A stretch of DNA of 64,000 nucleotides from Serratia sp. AKBS12 (GTDB taxonomy: Bacteria; Pseudomonadota; Gammaproteobacteria; Enterobacterales; Enterobacteriaceae). Of the stretch, positions 18,711 through 28,426 are shown one piece after another. The notes under the pieces are model-generated. The model was not told the DNA's origin and made no database searches. It saw nothing but the letters and a program-made list of their open reading frames with translations. The number at the start of each line of letters is the position of its first letter. Position 1 is the stretch's first letter. A program made the translations under genes and the position numbers. The stretch spans positions 1,302,001 through 1,366,000 of the forward strand of contig NZ_JANUSB010000015.1 of NCBI RefSeq assembly GCF_024793895.1. The letters run 5' to 3'.

Positions 18711-21098
18711 TTATTTGGTCGCTTCGTCCGGCAGTGCATAGGCGACGATATAGTCACCCAGTTTGGTGCCAAACGAACCGTGGCCACCCGCGGAAATCAC
18801 CACATACTGTTTGCCGTTGACCTCATAGGTCATTGGCGTTGCCTGGCCACCGGCCGGCAGACGGGCTTCCCACAGTTTTTCACCGTTGCTGACGTTGAAC
18901 GCGCGCAGGTAGTTGTCGGCGGTAGCACCGATGAAGAAGATGTTACCTGCTGTGGTCACCGGGCCGCCGAGCATTGGCATGCCCATTTTGAACGGCAGTG
19001 GAATCGGTGAGCTGTCACGCACGGTACCGATGCGTTTTTTCCACACGATCTGGTTGGTTTTCAAGTCGACCGCAGAGATGTAGCCCCATGCTGGTTGTTT
19101 GCACGGGAAGCCCAACGGTGACAGGAACGGGTTTAACGTCACGCCGTAAGGAATACCGTACTGCGGCTGAATACCCACTTCCGAACCGCTGCCCTTGGCG
19201 TTTTCGTCCGGCTCGATCGGGTTGCCCGGACCGCGAGGGATCAGCTTGGAAACGAACGGCAGCGCCATCGGGTTGGCAATTGCCACCTGGCGATCGGTAT
19301 CTACCGCCAGGCCGCCCCATTCGAACATCCCCAGATTACCCGGGAACACCAGCGTGCCCTGCTCGGAAGGCGGGGTGAAGGTGCCTTCATAGCGCAGGCT
19401 GTGGAACATCACGCGGCAAACCAGCTGATCGTAAATGGTTGCGCCCCAGGTATCCGCACCGGTCAGTTTCTTTTCCGGACGGAAGGTCAGCTCGGAGAAC
19501 GGCTGGGTAGGCGACAGGAAATCGCCTTTTGCCGGGCCTTGCGGCACCGGGCGTTCCGGCGCGGGCACGACCAGTTCACCGTTGGTGCGGTTAAGTACGA
19601 AGATGTTGCCGGTTTTGGTCGGTACGTAAATGACCGGCACTTTTTTGCCATCTTTGTCGGTAATGTCCGCCAGCGTAGGCTGAGCCGGAATGTCCATATC
19701 CCACAGGTCATGGTGCACGGTCTGGTAGAACCAGGCCAGCTTACCGGTGCTGGCATGCAGCGCCAACAGGCCGCTGGCATAACGCTCCATCTCCGGCGTA
19801 CGGTTGCCGCCCCAGATGTCCGGCGTTGCCACACCCATCGGCAGATATACCATGTCCAGCTTGGCGTCATACGCCGCCGGCGCCCATGAGTTAGGCGAGT
19901 TCGGCACGAAATGGTGCTCGTCGGCCGGGATCTTGTTCGGCTCGGCGCTGCCTGGATCGAACGCCCACAGCAGTTTGCCGCTGTTGATGTCAAACCCGCG
20001 GATAACGCCCGAAGGCTCGCGGTTGGAGTAGTTATCCATTACCGCACCGGCAATCACGATCACGCTGTCGGTAATCACTGGCGGCGAGGTCGGCTCGTAG
20101 TGGCCCGGGGTAGGGTAAGGCATGTTGCTTTGCAGATTCAGTTCGCCGTTGTTGGCAAAGTCTGCACAGCGCTTGCCGGTTTCCGCGTCCACCGCGAACA
20201 GGCGGCCATCGTTCACCGGCAGGATAATGCGACGTGCGCACTGTGCCGGTGGAGTACCTGTAGCATCGGCTTGCGCCGCGGCAGGGGTTTCATGGTAAGA
20301 CACGCCGCGGCAGGTGATGTGCTGGAACGACGAGTCGTACTTCAGCTGCGGATCGAACTGCCACTTCTCTTTGCCGGTCGCGGCATCCAGCGCAAACAGT
20401 TTCTGGTGCGCGGTGCACAGATACAGCGTATCGCGGATTTTGATCGGGGTGACTTCGTTGGTGATTTCCGCCGGGTCGTTGGCAGTTTTCACGTCGCCGG
20501 TACGGAAGGTCCAGGCTTCTTTCAACTGCGAAACGTTCTTGTCGTTGATTTGCTTCAACGGCGAATAACGGGTGCCTTCCTGTGTACGACCATAGGCCGG
20601 CCAGTCTGCGCCATCAGCCGCCTGATCGACCACCGCCTGGGTTTGCGCGGCGTCGAGCGTGCCGTGGATTTCCTGCGGATCGTTAAACACCGAATAGGCC
20701 AGTACCGCTACGGTAAACACCAGCACTGCACTGAGTGCGCCATACGCCAGTTTGCCGCTGGCGACCAGCTTGCGGTAAATGAATGGCAGCACCAGCCACA
20801 GACCGAAGAAGAAAGTGACGTCGAGGCGCGGCGTCAGTGCCCAGAAGTCGGTGCCGACTTCCCACAGCGCCCAGATGACGGTTGCCAACAGGAATACGGC
20901 ATACAGTAATAAGGCGGTTGCTCTACGACGATAAAGCAACCACGCGGTAATCAGCATCACCAGACCGGCTACGATGTAGTAAATCGAACCGCCCAGTTTT
21001 GCCAACCAAATTCCTCCCGCTAACAGATATAAGCCGCTTACCACGGCAAATAGCGCTGTTATTAGGATGAGGAACGATGAAGTTCTGTTTTTCTGCAT
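18711..21098 (-). CDS. gcd: Gcd, membrane-bound PQQ glucose dehydrogenase
   Basis: Oxidises D-glucose and other aldoses to lactones in the periplasm, reducing ubiquinone. Starting at MQKNRTSS (ATG 21098, with GGGTGGA upstream) gives 795 residues, the enteric Gcd length; the longer frame adds 39 non-homologous codons. Five transmembrane segments fill residues 10-140. The propeller domain carries NEVTPIKIRDTLYLCTAHQK, WDMDIPAQPTLADI, GNLGMFEWGGLAV and the C-terminal QYVVISAGGHGSFGTKLGDY, all closely like E. coli Gcd. The cell makes its own PQQ from the neighbouring pqq operon, so the enzyme should be active without added cofactor. Confidence 0.95.
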   Translation of the reverse strand: MQKNRTSSFLILITALFAVVSGLYLLAGGIWLAKLGGSIYYIVAGLVMLITAWLLYRRRATALLLYAVFLLATVIWALWEVGTDFWALTPRLDVTFFFGLWLVLPFIYRKLVASGKLAYGALSAVLVFTVAVLAYSVFNDPQEIHGTLDAAQTQAVVDQAADGADWPAYGRTQEGTRYSPLKQINDKNVSQLKEAWTFRTGDVKTANDPAEITNEVTPIKIRDTLYLCTAHQKLFALDAATGKEKWQFDPQLKYDSSFQHITCRGVSYHETPAAAQADATGTPPAQCARRIILPVNDGRLFAVDAETGKRCADFANNGELNLQSNMPYPTPGHYEPTSPPVITDSVIVIAGAVMDNYSNREPSGVIRGFDINSGKLLWAFDPGSAEPNKIPADEHHFVPNSPNSWAPAAYDAKLDMVYLPMGVATPDIWGGNRTPEMERYASGLLALHASTGKLAWFYQTVHHDLWDMDIPAQPTLADITDKDGKKVPVIYVPTKTGNIFVLNRTNGELVVPAPERPVPQGPAKGDFLSPTQPFSELTFRPEKKLTGADTWGATIYDQLVCRVMFHSLRYEGTFTPPSEQGTLVFPGNLGMFEWGGLAVDTDRQVAIANPMALPFVSKLIPRGPGNPIEPDENAKGSGSEVGIQPQYGIPYGVTLNPFLSPLGFPCKQPAWGYISAVDLKTNQIVWKKRIGTVRDSSPIPLPFKMGMPMLGGPVTTAGNIFFIGATADNYLRAFNVSNGEKLWEARLPAGGQATPMTYEVNGKQYVVISAGGHGSFGTKLGDYIVAYALPDEATK

Positions 21099-21637
21099 AG
21101 AATCAATCCACCCTGAATAAAAAACCTTCAATTTTGAGAATAAGCCAAATCCCAAAAAGCACTCTGTTTTTACCAAACTTTTTTCAACCACGGGCTCAGA
21201 TTGCCGCCCGTGCATCGGCTTTATGAGCCTTGCCGCCCATAAAGGTGCGCAAGTATGAGACTTATTTCACAGATATGGTAGTGGCTTTAGTGGTATAGGC
21301 ACCGGCATTGCCGCGTTGATAAGACCGCTTACCTGACGGCGAGGCCAGTAATACTGGCGTATTTACGCAAATAACCGACCATGAACTTTTAATGCTATTT
21401 TTTTTAACAGACGCATCACATGGCTTATTTATCGCCAATTAACACGCCTGCCATAGGGCTATTCCACCGCCATAACCATGCCGTTATTGCTTATATTCCG
21501 TTTGATCGAAAAAACCCACCTGGCTAATTACTTTCAGCATATTTCTTCATATTTACTAATCTATTACAGGCAGGGCAAACGGCGGGTATGTAGCATGCCG
21601 GCCGCAACCTACTTTTGGATGACCTATGGAGACGGAC
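21099..21637. other. 539-base divergent intergenic region, gcd / DUF2231
   Basis: AT-rich non-coding DNA between divergent promoters. I see T- and A-rich tracts near 21390-21410 and a half CRP-like TGTGA on the minus strand near 21415-21421, but no full palindrome or RNA gene I can support. Short frames here have no Shine-Dalgarno support. Confidence 0.4.
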
Positions 21638-22078
21638 ATGAATACGCACAATACCTCAGGACACTCGGCGCTGGCCGTCGGGTTGTATGAGCTGTTGAAC
21701 CCCATACCGCTTGGCTTTTTTGTCGCGGCCTGGGTGTTTGACATTATCTATCTCAACAGCTTTGTGCTGATGTGGACACACGCTGCCAGTTGGCTGATCG
21801 CCATCGGTTTGGTGATAGCCATCATCCCACGACTGATAAATTTGGTTCAGGTATGGGTTGGACGCCGCTATCCGCAGGGTTCGCCGGTGAAATTACATTT
21901 CTGGCTGAACCTGCTGGCCATACTGCTGGCCATCTTTAACGCCTTTATTCATAGCCGTGATGCCTATGCGGTGGTGCCGATGGGCGTGATCCTCTCTACC
22001 CTGGTGGTGGTTTTGCTGCTGCTGGCCAACCTGCAACTTGCGCTACGCCAGCGCACCGCCAAGGAGCAGCCACTATGA
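21638..22078 (+). CDS. DUF2231-type small membrane protein
   Basis: A 146-residue protein with four hydrophobic segments (about residues 20-40, 48-68, 88-105 and 114-135), matching the DUF2231 inner-membrane family. GGAG stands just before the ATG at 21638; the ATG four codons earlier is less likely. Its stop overlaps the start of the sorbosone-dehydrogenase-like gene by four bases (ATGA), so translation is coupled. It may anchor that quinoprotein or take its electrons. No haem or metal motif is evident. Confidence 0.8.
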   Translation: MNTHNTSGHSALAVGLYELLNPIPLGFFVAAWVFDIIYLNSFVLMWTHAASWLIAIGLVIAIIPRLINLVQVWVGRRYPQGSPVKLHFWLNLLAILLAIFNAFIHSRDAYAVVPMGVILSTLVVVLLLLANLQLALRQRTAKEQPL

Positions 22079-23376
22079 AAAACCGTAACCACACCTTGAT
22101 TGCCGTTTCGCTCGCCGTGCTGCTGGCAGGCTGTGATGATGGTGCTACGCTCGATCCGCAAAAGCAGATTGGTCCCAATCCCGAACTGCCGCAGGCGAAG
22201 AACTTTTTGATGCCACCGATGCAGGTTCCAGAAGGGGTGCCGTGGAAAGCAGGGGAAATGCCAAAGGTAGCCGAGGGGCTGAAGATTGAAAAAATCGCCG
22301 ACGGATTAATGCATCCACGCCAGGTTTATGTGTTGCCGAATAATGATGTTCTGGTGGCCGAAGCCAACGGGCCGGCCAAGCCGACCACCCGACCGAAGCA
22401 GTTGATCATGGGCATGGTGCAGCAATCCTCCGGCAAGGGCGGACCGGGCGGCAACCGCATCACGCTGCTGCGCAACGTCAACGGTACCTGGGAAAAGCAT
22501 CTGTTCATCGAGCATCTGCATTCACCGTTTGGCATGCAGCTTATCGGCAATACGCTGTGGGTCGCCAATGCCGATAGCCTGGTGAAGTTCCCTTATCAGG
22601 AAGGGCAAACCGAAATTCGCACTCCCGGCGAAGTGGTCACCGAACTGCCGGGCGGGCCGCTCAACCACCACTGGACCAAAGCGCTGCTGGCCAGCCCTGA
22701 CGGCAGCAAACTGTACGTCGGCGTTGGCTCGAACAGCAATATCACCGAAAACGGCATCGGCGCTGAATACCGCCGCGCGGCGGTACTGGAAGTGGACGCC
22801 ACCAACGGTGCCAGCCGGATCTACGCCAGCGGCCTGCGCAACCCAACCGGGCTGCAATGGGAACCACAAAGCGGTAAATTATGGGCGATTGTCAACGAAC
22901 GTGATGAGATCGGCTCCGATCTGGTGCCGGATTACATGACGTCGGTGCAGGAGAACGGCTTTTACGGTTGGCCGTACAGCTACTTTGGCCAACACGTAGA
23001 CGAGCGCGCCAAGCCGCCGCGACCCGACCTGGTGGCAAAAGCCATCAAGCCGGACTATGCACTCAGTTCGCATGTCGCACCGCTTGGTCTGCTGTTCTAC
23101 GGCGGCGATAACATGCCGCAGTATCGCGGCGGGGCGTTTGTCAGCGAACACGGTAGTTGGAACCGCAAGCCGCTGAACGGCTACCAGGTGATGTGGGTCA
23201 AGTTCGAAAATGGCCAACCGGTTGGTACGCCCAAACCGGTGGTCACCGGTTTCCTGACCGATGACCAGAAACAGGTGCGCGGCCTGCCGGTTGGCTTGGC
23301 GATGGATAAGCAGGGCGGCGTGCTGATTGCCGACGACGCCGGCAATACCATTTGGCGTATCAGCGCGGCGCAATAA
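22075..23376 (+). CDS. PQQ-dependent sorbosone dehydrogenase-like lipoprotein
   Basis: Soluble-type six-bladed quinoprotein of the sorbosone/aldose sugar dehydrogenase family, 433 residues. The signal ends in the lipobox LLAGC (Cys 20), so the mature protein is lipid-anchored in the periplasm. Family blocks include MHPRQVYVLPNNDVLVAEA, SPFGMQL, SGLRNPTGLQWEP, ENGFYGWPYSYFGQHVDERAKP as separate landmarks, and VAPLGLLFY. It overlaps the DUF2231 gene. With gcd and the second membrane dehydrogenase it is the third PQQ enzyme in this region. Substrate is probably an aldose or osone. Confidence 0.85.
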   Translation: MKNRNHTLIAVSLAVLLAGCDDGATLDPQKQIGPNPELPQAKNFLMPPMQVPEGVPWKAGEMPKVAEGLKIEKIADGLMHPRQVYVLPNNDVLVAEANGPAKPTTRPKQLIMGMVQQSSGKGGPGGNRITLLRNVNGTWEKHLFIEHLHSPFGMQLIGNTLWVANADSLVKFPYQEGQTEIRTPGEVVTELPGGPLNHHWTKALLASPDGSKLYVGVGSNSNITENGIGAEYRRAAVLEVDATNGASRIYASGLRNPTGLQWEPQSGKLWAIVNERDEIGSDLVPDYMTSVQENGFYGWPYSYFGQHVDERAKPPRPDLVAKAIKPDYALSSHVAPLGLLFYGGDNMPQYRGGAFVSEHGSWNRKPLNGYQVMWVKFENGQPVGTPKPVVTGFLTDDQKQVRGLPVGLAMDKQGGVLIADDAGNTIWRISAAQ

Positions 23377-23390
23377 TCATGCAGTAACGC

Positions 23391-23414
23391 GGCTCCCTGC
23401 TGGTACGGGGAGCC
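23391..23414 (+). terminator. stem-loop after the sorbosone dehydrogenase-like gene
   Basis: GGCTCCC/GGGAGCC forms a 7-bp stem with a 10-base loop, 14 bases past the stop. No U-tract follows closely, so termination efficiency is doubtful. Confidence 0.45.
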
Positions 23415-23670
23415 GATGCCAACCTCCTTTCTCTCATCATGACCCGGTTTGTGAAAACCGTCACAGGCCAATGGGCAGATGCACTAAAAATCGCCGACGT
23501 TTCGCAGAGTTTGTCTAAGGCTGGAGTAGATAATTGCGCCTACATTAATAAATGAAACGCATTTTTAAAAAAAAGAAAATTGCATTTACTCCTCATGGCG
23601 ACAGACGTATCAACGCAGCGGTACGTAGCGCGTCACGGCAGTCGTGAGTTATCCGTTCAAAGGGCCTTTG

Positions 23671-24825
23671 ATGAAAATTGAATCTGTAAACGTCACCATT
23701 TTCCACTATCCCACCCGCCGCGTGGCTGACAGCGCAGGGCATTCGCACCCCGGCGACGAAAACCTGGCAAAAATGGCGATGCTCACCATCACCGCCGACG
23801 ACGGTAGCGTCGGCCATGCTTTTGCGCCTCCAGAAGTGGTGCGCCCTCATGTAGTCAATAGCTTTTTCCGCAAGGTGATGGTCGGCCAAGATCCGTTCCA
23901 TCGAGAACGGATCTGGCAGGCACTGGCGCAATGGCAACGCGGTAGTGCCCATCAGTTGACCGAGCGTGCGCTGTCGTTTGTCGAACAGGCGTTGTGGGAT
24001 CTGATCGGCAAGGCCTTGAACACCCCGGTCTGGCAACTGCTGGGCGGTTATCGCGACAAAGTGCCGGCATACGGTAGCACCATGTGCGGCGATGAGTTGG
24101 CCGGCGGGCTGTCGACCCCAGACGAATATGCGCAATTTGCCGAAAAACTGGTGGCGCGTGGCTATCAGGCCATCAAATTGCACACCTGGATGCCGCCGGT
24201 AGCCTTCGCGCCAGATCCGAAGATGGACATCAAAGCCTGTGCAGCGGTGCGTGAAGCGGTGGGGCCAGACATCGCGCTGATGCTGGACGGCTACCACTGG
24301 TACAGCCGCAGCGAGGCGTTAATGATCGGCAAGGCATTGGAAAAACTCGATTTTGCCTGGTTTGAAGAGCCAATGCAGGAAGAGAGCATGTCCTCCTACG
24401 CCTGGCTGGCACAGAATCTGTCGATCGACGTTATCGGCCCGGAAAGCCTCGGCGGCAAACATCACAGCCGCGCCGACTGGGTAAAGGCCGGCGCCTGCGA
24501 TATTTTACGCGCCGGCGCCAACGGCGTTGGCGGCATATCGCCCTGCCTGAAAGTGGCCAATCTGGCGGAGGCCTTCGGCATGGATTGCGAAGTGCATGGC
24601 AACGGCGCCGCCAGCCTGGCGGTGGTTGGCGCAATCCGCAACTGCCGTTGGTATGAGCGCGGCCTGTTGCACCCGTTCCTCGACTATGACCAACCGGCGT
24701 CCTATCTGAACGGGTTGATCGATCCGATGGACTCGCAGGGCTTTGTGCATTTGCCAAATCGCCCGGGGTTGGGCGAAGACATTAATTTTGCGTATATCGA
24801 AGCCAATACCGTCAGCCACGACTGA
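23671..24825 (+). CDS. enolase-superfamily (mandelate racemase/muconate lactonizing) enzyme
   Basis: Alpha-proton-abstracting enzyme of 384 residues in the mandelate-racemase subgroup. Visible catalytic elements are the K-x-H strand AIKLHTWMPP, metal ligands in MLDGYHW, FEEPMQEE and IGPESLGGK, and the His in VHGNGAAS. The ATG at 23671 (MKIESVNV) is preferred to the upstream in-frame ATG. It heads an operon with a complete oligopeptide-type ABC importer, starting 33 bases later, so its substrate is probably a small acid, sugar acid or opine-like compound brought in by that importer. Dehydratase or epimerase activity cannot be told apart here. Confidence 0.82.
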   Translation: MKIESVNVTIFHYPTRRVADSAGHSHPGDENLAKMAMLTITADDGSVGHAFAPPEVVRPHVVNSFFRKVMVGQDPFHRERIWQALAQWQRGSAHQLTERALSFVEQALWDLIGKALNTPVWQLLGGYRDKVPAYGSTMCGDELAGGLSTPDEYAQFAEKLVARGYQAIKLHTWMPPVAFAPDPKMDIKACAAVREAVGPDIALMLDGYHWYSRSEALMIGKALEKLDFAWFEEPMQEESMSSYAWLAQNLSIDVIGPESLGGKHHSRADWVKAGACDILRAGANGVGGISPCLKVANLAEAFGMDCEVHGNGAASLAVVGAIRNCRWYERGLLHPFLDYDQPASYLNGLIDPMDSQGFVHLPNRPGLGEDINFAYIEANTVSHD

Positions 24826-24858
24826 CGCATAATAACGTACCCTACAGGCGATATAGCG

Positions 24859-26490
24859 ATGCAAAGAGTCTCTCTGGCGGGAGCGTACCTGCTTGCGCTC
24901 TCTCTCACGCTGGGCAGCGTCACGGCGTGGGCGAAAACCCCCGACGATCAGCTGATCGTCGGCATGAACATGAATAACCTGCTGACGCTCGATCCGGCGG
25001 CAATGACCGGTAATGAAGCGCCAGGTATCCTGGTCAATCTTTACGATTCGCTGGTTGAGCTGGATCCGCAACAGCTGACCCAGGTGCGGCCGGCACTGGC
25101 CAGTTCGTGGGATATCAGCCCCGACGGCCAGGCACTGACGTTTCACCTGCGTGACGGCGTCACATTTCACTCAGGTAATCCCTTGAGCGCGCACGACGTG
25201 GTGTGGTCGATGCGCCGCCTGCTGCACCTCAATCTGGCTCAGGCCTCGGTGTGGAAGTCCTACGGCTTTAGTCGGCAAAACATCGATAACCTGGTCAGTG
25301 CGCTCGACGATCGTACCGTGCAGATCACGCTGCCCAAGGCCAACGATCCCCTGCTGGTGATCTATTCGTTGGCGGCATTGGGCAATCTGGGGGTGCTGGA
25401 CAGCAAGCTGGTGCAGCAGCATGCGCAGAACGGTGACTGGGGCAACCGCTGGTTAACCACCAACGAAGCAGGATCGGGGCCTTTTACCCTGGAAACCTGG
25501 CAAGCCAAGGATGTGCTGCGCATGAAGCGCAACCCGCATTACTGGCGGCCCGAGGCAAAGCTGACGCGCGTGGTGCTGCGGCATTTCCAGGAATCGCAGA
25601 CCTTGCGCCTGATGCTGGCCAAAGGCGATCTGGATATTGCCAATAATATGGCGGTGGCCGACATCAACGCACTGCGCAAGGACCCGGCAGTTACCGTCGA
25701 CACGGTACAGCGCGGCACCATGTACTACGTGGCGATGAGCATGAAGGAAGGGCATTTCGCTAATGCCAAGGTGCGCGAAGCGGTGCGTTATCTGATTGAT
25801 TATCAGGGGATCAATAAAGCGCTGATGCCAGGCTACGGCGTACTGCACCAACGGCCGATCAAGGCGGGTATGCCGGCCACGCTGCCCGATCCCGGCTATC
25901 GCCTGGACGTGGCTCGCGCCAAAAAACTGTTGGCGGAAGCTGGCTATCCGGACGGTTTTTCCACCACCCTGCGGGTACTGGCCGATCAACCGTTCCTCAA
26001 TATCGCCATCGCCGTTCAGTCCACGCTGATGCAAGCGGGCATCAACGCGCGCATCATCACCGGCACCGGCAATCAGATTTACGGCGCAATGCGCGAACGC
26101 CGCTTCGACATGCTGGTTGGTCGTGGCGGCAGCGGCATGGAGCCGCATCCACACTCCAGCCTGCGGGCGCTGGTCTATAACCCCGATAATCGCGATGCGG
26201 CAAAACTGACCAATTTTCAGGGCTGGCGAACCGGTTTCTATGATCCGCAGTTAAATCAGATGATCGACCAGGCGCTACTGGAACGCGACGCTCAACGGCA
26301 ACAGGCTGCCTACCAGGCCATCCAGCTGCGCTACGACCAGTTGATCCCGGCGCTGATCCCGCTGTCGCAAATGGTGGATTCGGTGGCGGTGCGCAACGAG
26401 GTGCACGGCTATCAGCCGCATCCTTCCGCCACCACCTTACTGCGTGAGGTTTACAAAACACCGGCATCCGCCGGAGGAGACAACGGATGA
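24859..26490 (+). CDS. ABC transporter periplasmic substrate-binding protein (SBP_bac_5)
   Basis: Family-5 (DppA/OppA type) binding protein, 543 residues, with a Sec signal peptide ending near SVTAWAKTP. It shows the family features LTFHLRDGVTFHSGNPLSAHDVVWS and GSGPFTLETW. It feeds the permeases encoded next and probably binds a peptide, opine or peptide-like catabolic substrate. The stop overlaps the start of the first permease. Confidence 0.88.
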   Translation: MQRVSLAGAYLLALSLTLGSVTAWAKTPDDQLIVGMNMNNLLTLDPAAMTGNEAPGILVNLYDSLVELDPQQLTQVRPALASSWDISPDGQALTFHLRDGVTFHSGNPLSAHDVVWSMRRLLHLNLAQASVWKSYGFSRQNIDNLVSALDDRTVQITLPKANDPLLVIYSLAALGNLGVLDSKLVQQHAQNGDWGNRWLTTNEAGSGPFTLETWQAKDVLRMKRNPHYWRPEAKLTRVVLRHFQESQTLRLMLAKGDLDIANNMAVADINALRKDPAVTVDTVQRGTMYYVAMSMKEGHFANAKVREAVRYLIDYQGINKALMPGYGVLHQRPIKAGMPATLPDPGYRLDVARAKKLLAEAGYPDGFSTTLRVLADQPFLNIAIAVQSTLMQAGINARIITGTGNQIYGAMRERRFDMLVGRGGSGMEPHPHSSLRALVYNPDNRDAAKLTNFQGWRTGFYDPQLNQMIDQALLERDAQRQQAAYQAIQLRYDQLIPALIPLSQMVDSVAVRNEVHGYQPHPSATTLLREVYKTPASAGGDNG

Positions 26491-27524
26491 TGCTCACTTT
26501 GCTGGCGCCGGGTTCGCGCACGCGGCGGTTTTCAAATCGGTTGTTGCAAGTATTGATCACCCTGTTCGGACTGTTGGTGCTGACCTTTTTTATCGGCCGT
26601 GTCATGCCGGTCGATCCGGTGCTGGCGATCGTCGGTCCGGACGCCGACCAAAGCACCTATGAGCAGGTCTATCGGCAACTGGGGTTCGATCGCTCGCTGT
26701 TGACCCAGTTTGGCGTATACCTCGGCAATCTGCTGCACGGCGATCTGGGCAATGCGCTGCTGACCGGTAAGCCGGTCGCCGACGATATTTTGCGGGTGTT
26801 CCCGGCGACGCTGGAATTGGCCACGGTGGCGATCGTCATCGGCGCCGGACTGGGTATTCCACTTGGCGTATTGGCGGCGGCACGCCGCAATCGGCCTGCG
26901 GACTACATTGTGCGCGTCATCAGTCTGGCGGGCTATTCCACGCCGATTTTCTGGGTCGGCATGATGGGGCTGCTGCTGTTCTATGCTGCGCTCGGCTGGG
27001 TTGGCGGCGCAGGGCGGCTCGATCTGGGACTGGAAGGCCAGGTGCCGCATCGCACCGGCATGATCACCGTCGATGCACTGCTGGCGGGTAACGGCACGGT
27101 GCTGTTCAACGCGCTCAACCATCTGGTGCTACCGGCCTGCCTGCTGGGGTTCCATTCTCTGGCCTACATCAGCCGCATGACCCGCAGCTTTATGCTGGCG
27201 CAGCTTTCACAGGAGTTTGTCATCACCGCTCGCGTCAAGGGGCTAAGCGAATGGCAGGTGATTTGGAACCATGCATTTCGCAATATTCTGGTGCAGCTGC
27301 TGACCGTGGTGGCACTGGCCTACGGTTCGCTATTGGAAGGTGCGGTGCTGATTGAAACGGTATTTTCCTGGCCCGGTTTCGGCTCGTATCTCACCGGCAG
27401 TTTGCTGTTGGGGGATATGAATGCGGTGATGGGCTGCGTGTTGCTGGTCGGGGTGATTTTTGTACTGATCAACCTGCTGTCCGACATGCTGTATCAACTG
27501 TTCGATCCGAGGACCAAATCATGA
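26487..27524 (+). CDS. ABC transporter permease, DppB type
   Basis: Inner-membrane permease of 345 residues with six hydrophobic segments. The coupling-helix EAA-type motif is in TARVKGLSEWQVIWNHAFRN. The N-terminus has the DppB-like FFIGRVMPVDPVLA. It overlaps both neighbours by four bases, showing translational coupling; GGAGGAG precedes the ATG. Confidence 0.9.
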   Translation: MMLTLLAPGSRTRRFSNRLLQVLITLFGLLVLTFFIGRVMPVDPVLAIVGPDADQSTYEQVYRQLGFDRSLLTQFGVYLGNLLHGDLGNALLTGKPVADDILRVFPATLELATVAIVIGAGLGIPLGVLAAARRNRPADYIVRVISLAGYSTPIFWVGMMGLLLFYAALGWVGGAGRLDLGLEGQVPHRTGMITVDALLAGNGTVLFNALNHLVLPACLLGFHSLAYISRMTRSFMLAQLSQEFVITARVKGLSEWQVIWNHAFRNILVQLLTVVALAYGSLLEGAVLIETVFSWPGFGSYLTGSLLLGDMNAVMGCVLLVGVIFVLINLLSDMLYQLFDPRTKS

Positions 27525-28426
27525 CGATTTCACTGGAATCGCCGCTCGGCGGCGAAGGGCGCGAATCACGCCAACGTCTGCTGCGCCGCCTGCTGCGCTG
27601 CGTCGGGTTTATCAGCCAGATGACACGCAACCCGCTGACCGCCATCGGCGGCGGTATTGTACTGCTGCTGTTGATCGTTGCGCTGTTTGCGCCGTGGATT
27701 GCACCATACCACCCGTTGGTGCAAAACCTCGATCAGGCCCTCAGTCCCCCCAGCGCCCGTTACTGGTTCGGCACCGACGAGTTCGGTCGCGACATCTTCA
27801 GCCGTCTGGTCTACGGATCGCGTATCACGATTTACATTGTGCTGCTGGTTTCGCTGACCGTGGGTCCGCTGGGGCTGTTGCTGGGCGTCACCGCCGGCTA
27901 TTTTGGCGGCAAGGTCGACACCGTATTGATGCGGGTCACCGACATTTTTATCTCCTTCCCAAGCCTGGTACTGGCGTTGGCCTTCGTCGCCGCGCTGGGG
28001 CCAGGGCTGGAACATGTGGTGATCGCCATTACGCTGACCGCCTGGCCGCCGATAGCACGACTGGCGAGAGCGGAAACGCTCTCGCTGCGACAGGCCGATT
28101 TTGTTTCTGCCGTACGCCTGCAAGGGGCGTCGCCGCTGCGGGTACTGTGGCGCCACATCGTACCGCTGTGCCTGCCGTCGGTGATCATCCGCATCACCAT
28201 GAATATGGCCGGCATCATTCTCACCGCGGCCGGGCTGGGGTTTCTCGGCCTCGGTGCGCAGCCACCGGAACCGGAATGGGGGGCGATGATTTCCAGCGGT
28301 CGCAGCTACATGATGGAGTGCTGGTGGGTGGTGACCATTCCGGGGTTGGCGATCCTGATCAACAGCCTGGCATTCAACTTCTTGGGAGACGGCTTACGTG
28401 ACATCCTCGACCCTCGCAGCGAATAA
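27521..28426 (+). CDS. ABC transporter permease, DppC type
   Basis: Second permease, 301 residues, pairing with the DppB-type subunit. It has the DppC signature FGTDEFGRDIFSRLVYGSR, the EAA-type loop SAVRLQGASPLRVLWRHI and the C-terminal FLGDGLRDILDPRSE. It overlaps the following ATPase gene by 29 bases. Confidence 0.92.
   Translation: MTISLESPLGGEGRESRQRLLRRLLRCVGFISQMTRNPLTAIGGGIVLLLLIVALFAPWIAPYHPLVQNLDQALSPPSARYWFGTDEFGRDIFSRLVYGSRITIYIVLLVSLTVGPLGLLLGVTAGYFGGKVDTVLMRVTDIFISFPSLVLALAFVAALGPGLEHVVIAITLTAWPPIARLARAETLSLRQADFVSAVRLQGASPLRVLWRHIVPLCLPSVIIRITMNMAGIILTAAGLGFLGLGAQPPEPEWGAMISSGRSYMMECWWVVTIPGLAILINSLAFNFLGDGLRDILDPRSE

Noticed and set aside
19911-20909. 332-codon plus-strand frame opposite gcd
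   Set aside because: Fully antisense to gcd, with shadow-type composition and no family resemblance.
21410-21425. CRP site upstream of gcd
   Set aside because: Only one TGTGA half-site is good; the second half does not match TCACA.
23500-23560. sigma-54-like GG...GC before the enolase-superfamily operon
   Set aside because: Spacing between GG and GC is 11 rather than 10 bases, which sigma-54 does not tolerate well.
25453-26154. 233-codon minus-strand frame inside the first binding-protein gene
   Set aside because: Antisense to a clear SBP_bac_5 gene; no Shine-Dalgarno and no domain.
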